Assembly (NCBI RefSeq): GCF_000002995.4
Contig: NW_025062476.1
Coordinates: 9,422,501-9,486,500, forward strand
Source of the DNA: Brugia malayi
Lineage: Eukaryota; Nematoda; Chromadorea; Rhabditida; Onchocercidae
Direction: 5' to 3'
Length of the DNA: 64,000 bases
The position numbers and the translations under genes are program-made. The notes beneath the pieces are model-generated. The model was not told where the DNA came from. It saw only the letters and a program-made list of their open reading frames with translations, and made no database searches. Shown here one piece after another: positions 62,198 to 64,000 of the stretch (position 1 is its first letter; each line of letters opens with the position of its first letter).

Positions 62198-63325
62198 ATG
62201 TCGAATTTTATCTATTTGCTCCGATACAAGAATGCAAGTCCTTATTTCTTTTGTAGAAAATTTGAGCTTGTCATATTTTGTACCTCCTTATGCTATTTTG
62301 CAAACACATCGTCTTTCGGTTACTTGATTTCGACTACATGTGGAATAAGCATTGCTGTCTCTAGCCACTTTTTCTTATTGTCACAGCGTGTTTTCCTACG
62401 TTTCTTTCATTTAACGAGTCATTTATTATCACCAAATCCCAAAGGATTTTCCATAATTTTAACAAGTTATCAGCTTGAACTTCTAAGCCCACAGGTGTTA
62501 TAGGTTTCAAGTTAATCAGGAGTAATCAAGCTAGTACTGAGAAATGTTGCAGCGTGTTTAAGGGACAATGAGGCAATTACGAAGATCGAGAGAGCCAATC
62601 TATGAGTCTTTTTGGAGACTATAATAAATTCGTGCATCTTTTTATGTTCTCAAAATCTATCTTACTGTTATTACTTCCAAATGAAGCTTGAAGTATAATT
62701 TTGTGTATCACTAACTTTAAAAAACTTATCTTCAATATTAGGAAGGAACGGCTCTACAATTCCGGGAAGTCTTAATTCTGGCATTTTCGAAATTGTGTTT
62801 TGTAAGAGAAAGAGAATTAAACCGTCACGCATGGACGAAAAATAAAAGCCTCTTTAAACGTCCCAAAGGATAATCGGTCATTGAGAATTAGACGGGCCTT
62901 AGAACTGTACTGTGTACCAATGTTTCCGTTATTCGTGCATTTGTTTTTCTCATCACTTCAGGAAACATGCTTGGACAGATCACCACCACTGCTACCCTCA
63001 TCTTCTTTACAGCACAGTTCGTAAAATAAAGGGGAATTTTTTTTTTACAATTTATAACCGTTCCTAAGCAACTGCTTATACAACTGTACCGTACACTACT
63101 GTACTGATTGGAAAATTACGTTATATTCTAAAGCTTAAGTGTAGTGGATTTAATACACCCAGAAATTTCGAAGATATAGACAATCTGGATGATGTCGCTG
63201 TTCCAGAATCCGGGGAGCAGCATAGTTTAAAGGATAACTGTGATGAATCAACAACACGACAATACCTTCCAGATGGATATATCCACCAGTCAGAGCAGAA
63301 ATTCATGCGCTCTTATCAGGTTTAA
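62198..63325 (+). CDS. Unrecognised membrane protein with acidic C-terminal tail
   Basis: Four exons in phase: 62198-62494, 62742-62801, 62962-63020 and 63145-63325, giving 198 residues. The first exon is hydrophobic (VIFCTSLCYFANTSSFGYLI, then GISIAVSSHFFLLSQRVFL) and the later exons encode a soluble tail with an acidic stretch (FEDIDNLDDVAVPESGE). Each junction has good sites (CAG/GTGTTA, TTT/GTAAGA, GTTC/GTAAAA, with acceptors TATTAG, CTTCAG and GTGTAG), and all phases agree. The stop TAA (63323-63325) overlaps AATAAA (63324-63329), a possible polyadenylation signal. It may be an independent trans-spliced gene or the 3' half of the gene at 60017. Family unknown. Confidence 0.55.
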
Positions 63326-63861
63326 TAAAGACATACAGATGAAAGCGTACGGGATACGAGAAGTTGTGAAGCTCTGTACTGTATGTAAAATATGTATTCT
63401 CCGAGCACAATATTATATACATTTTTATCCCAACAAATCTTGAAGTAATATTGCTCGGTATGAAATCTTAAAGAGTAGTTGAAGAAAGACATTCCGTAAG
63501 TATCTACATGAGTCGGATTCGAGAAAACTTCCTATATACAGAATTTTTGAAAGCAACAGGATTATACAAAAATATGGAATATGAACATGACAAAATCAAA
63601 AAATCGCCAGAAAAAGTGGGCAAATTTAAAATTTAAAAAGTAACATGTGAAAGCTTTCCTAGCAACTTAATATTTTCGCCAATATATCGGCTGATTTAAA
63701 GGAAAAAACAAAACAAAAAAAAAACAAACCCAAACAAATAAATTCAGTATTCAAGACAATACATTCTTCAATATTTCCACAAAATATGGACATATGGTTA
63801 TAGTAATTTCTTTGATTTTCATGTGCCTAGTAAAAGATTCGCTAACTCAAATTGTGAACAC
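63326..63861. other. Intergenic, convergent ends
   Basis: AT-rich, no exon recognised. A short exon-like stretch at 63342-63383 after ACATACAG is too close to the preceding stop for a normal intron. Confidence 0.5.
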
Positions 63862-64000
63862 TTACGAAAAATTTTCATTAATTACTGCAACAGTAGAATT
63901 TTTCACATCTTCTCCAACACTGGCACGTTTTTTAGACAAAGGCGGCGGTGCTAATTTCAGTGGTTTCGCCGATAGGACCACAGATCTGGAATCTGTATTT
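63862..64000 (-). CDS. Partial coding exon of a minus-strand gene at the window edge
   Basis: The minus strand is open from the window edge (reading TDSRSVVLSAKPLKLAPPPL, then SKKRASVGEDV) to either a donor at 63885 (GTTGCA before GTAATT) or a stop TAA at 63862-63864. It is Pro, Lys and Ser rich and probably disordered. The rest of the gene lies outside the window, so no function can be given. Confidence 0.5.
   Translation of the reverse strand, partial: NTDSRSVVLSAKPLKLAPPPLSKKRASVGEDVKNSTVAVINENFS

Noticed and set aside
63121..63306. Minus-strand ORF of 61 codons
   Set aside because: The plus strand here reads as an acidic exon with phase-matched acceptor and upstream exons, so the minus frame is treated as a shadow.
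1..64000. Bacterial or endosymbiont (Wolbachia) insert, CRISPR array, rRNA genes
   Set aside because: No long prokaryotic-type ORFs, ribosome binding sites, regularly spaced repeats or rRNA-like blocks were seen; all recognised genes have nematode-type introns.

Overview
This is a nuclear window from a nematode, most likely a clade III, filarial-type worm. The DNA is strongly AT-rich. Genes are split into many short exons (typically 60-250 bp) with introns of about 50-1000 bp and worm-type acceptors (T-rich, then TTTCAG or TTTAG). Several start codons lie just downstream of an acceptor with no matching donor, as expected for spliced-leader trans-splicing. The recognisable proteins have nematode family members: V-ATPase VHA-4, a patched-related protein, FAFA-type neuropeptides and an Ly-6/ET-module protein. 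There are no bacterial features, rRNA genes or convincing tRNA genes. All gene models were assembled by hand from reading frame, splice signals and phase.

Layout. 0-7 kb: vha-4 (+), then a small Ser/Thr-rich type II membrane protein (+). 7.5-12 kb (-): an ERCC8/CSA-type WD-repeat gene with a small unrecognised gene about 130 bp upstream on the same strand, spaced like an operon. 13.5-17 kb (-): a complete lysosomal-type serine carboxypeptidase. 17-23 kb: mostly non-coding, with one small secreted-protein candidate. 23.2-31.1 kb (+): an 18-exon patched-related gene with a duplicated exon fragment in intron 9. 32-34.3 kb (+): a divergent PP1-like phosphatase, then a 38-codon ORF. 35.5-37.9 kb (+): an Ly-6/ET-module protein with a probable GPI tail. 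39.4-41.4 kb (-): a paired-box gene. 42.5-43.6 kb (-): a FAFA neuropeptide precursor. 43.6-48.8 kb: gene-poor, with several unassigned exon-like pieces. 48.8-55.9 kb (+): a 20-exon acylaminoacyl peptidase. 55.9-60 kb: non-coding, with microsatellites and a 27-bp tandem repeat. 60-63.3 kb (+): two adjacent unrecognised membrane-protein genes, or possibly one. Right edge: a partial minus-strand exon.

Most genes are unrelated housekeeping, signalling or developmental genes, and I see no single pathway. The most notable observations are four introns that seem to use GC instead of GT at the 5' splice site (vha-4, CSA, PP1-like, Pax), out of about 89 modelled introns; an open, mostly synonymously diverged copy of a patched-related exon; a 46-nt frame-breaking cassette exon; and several candidate micro-genes, one of whose stop codons is the trans-splice acceptor of the next gene.
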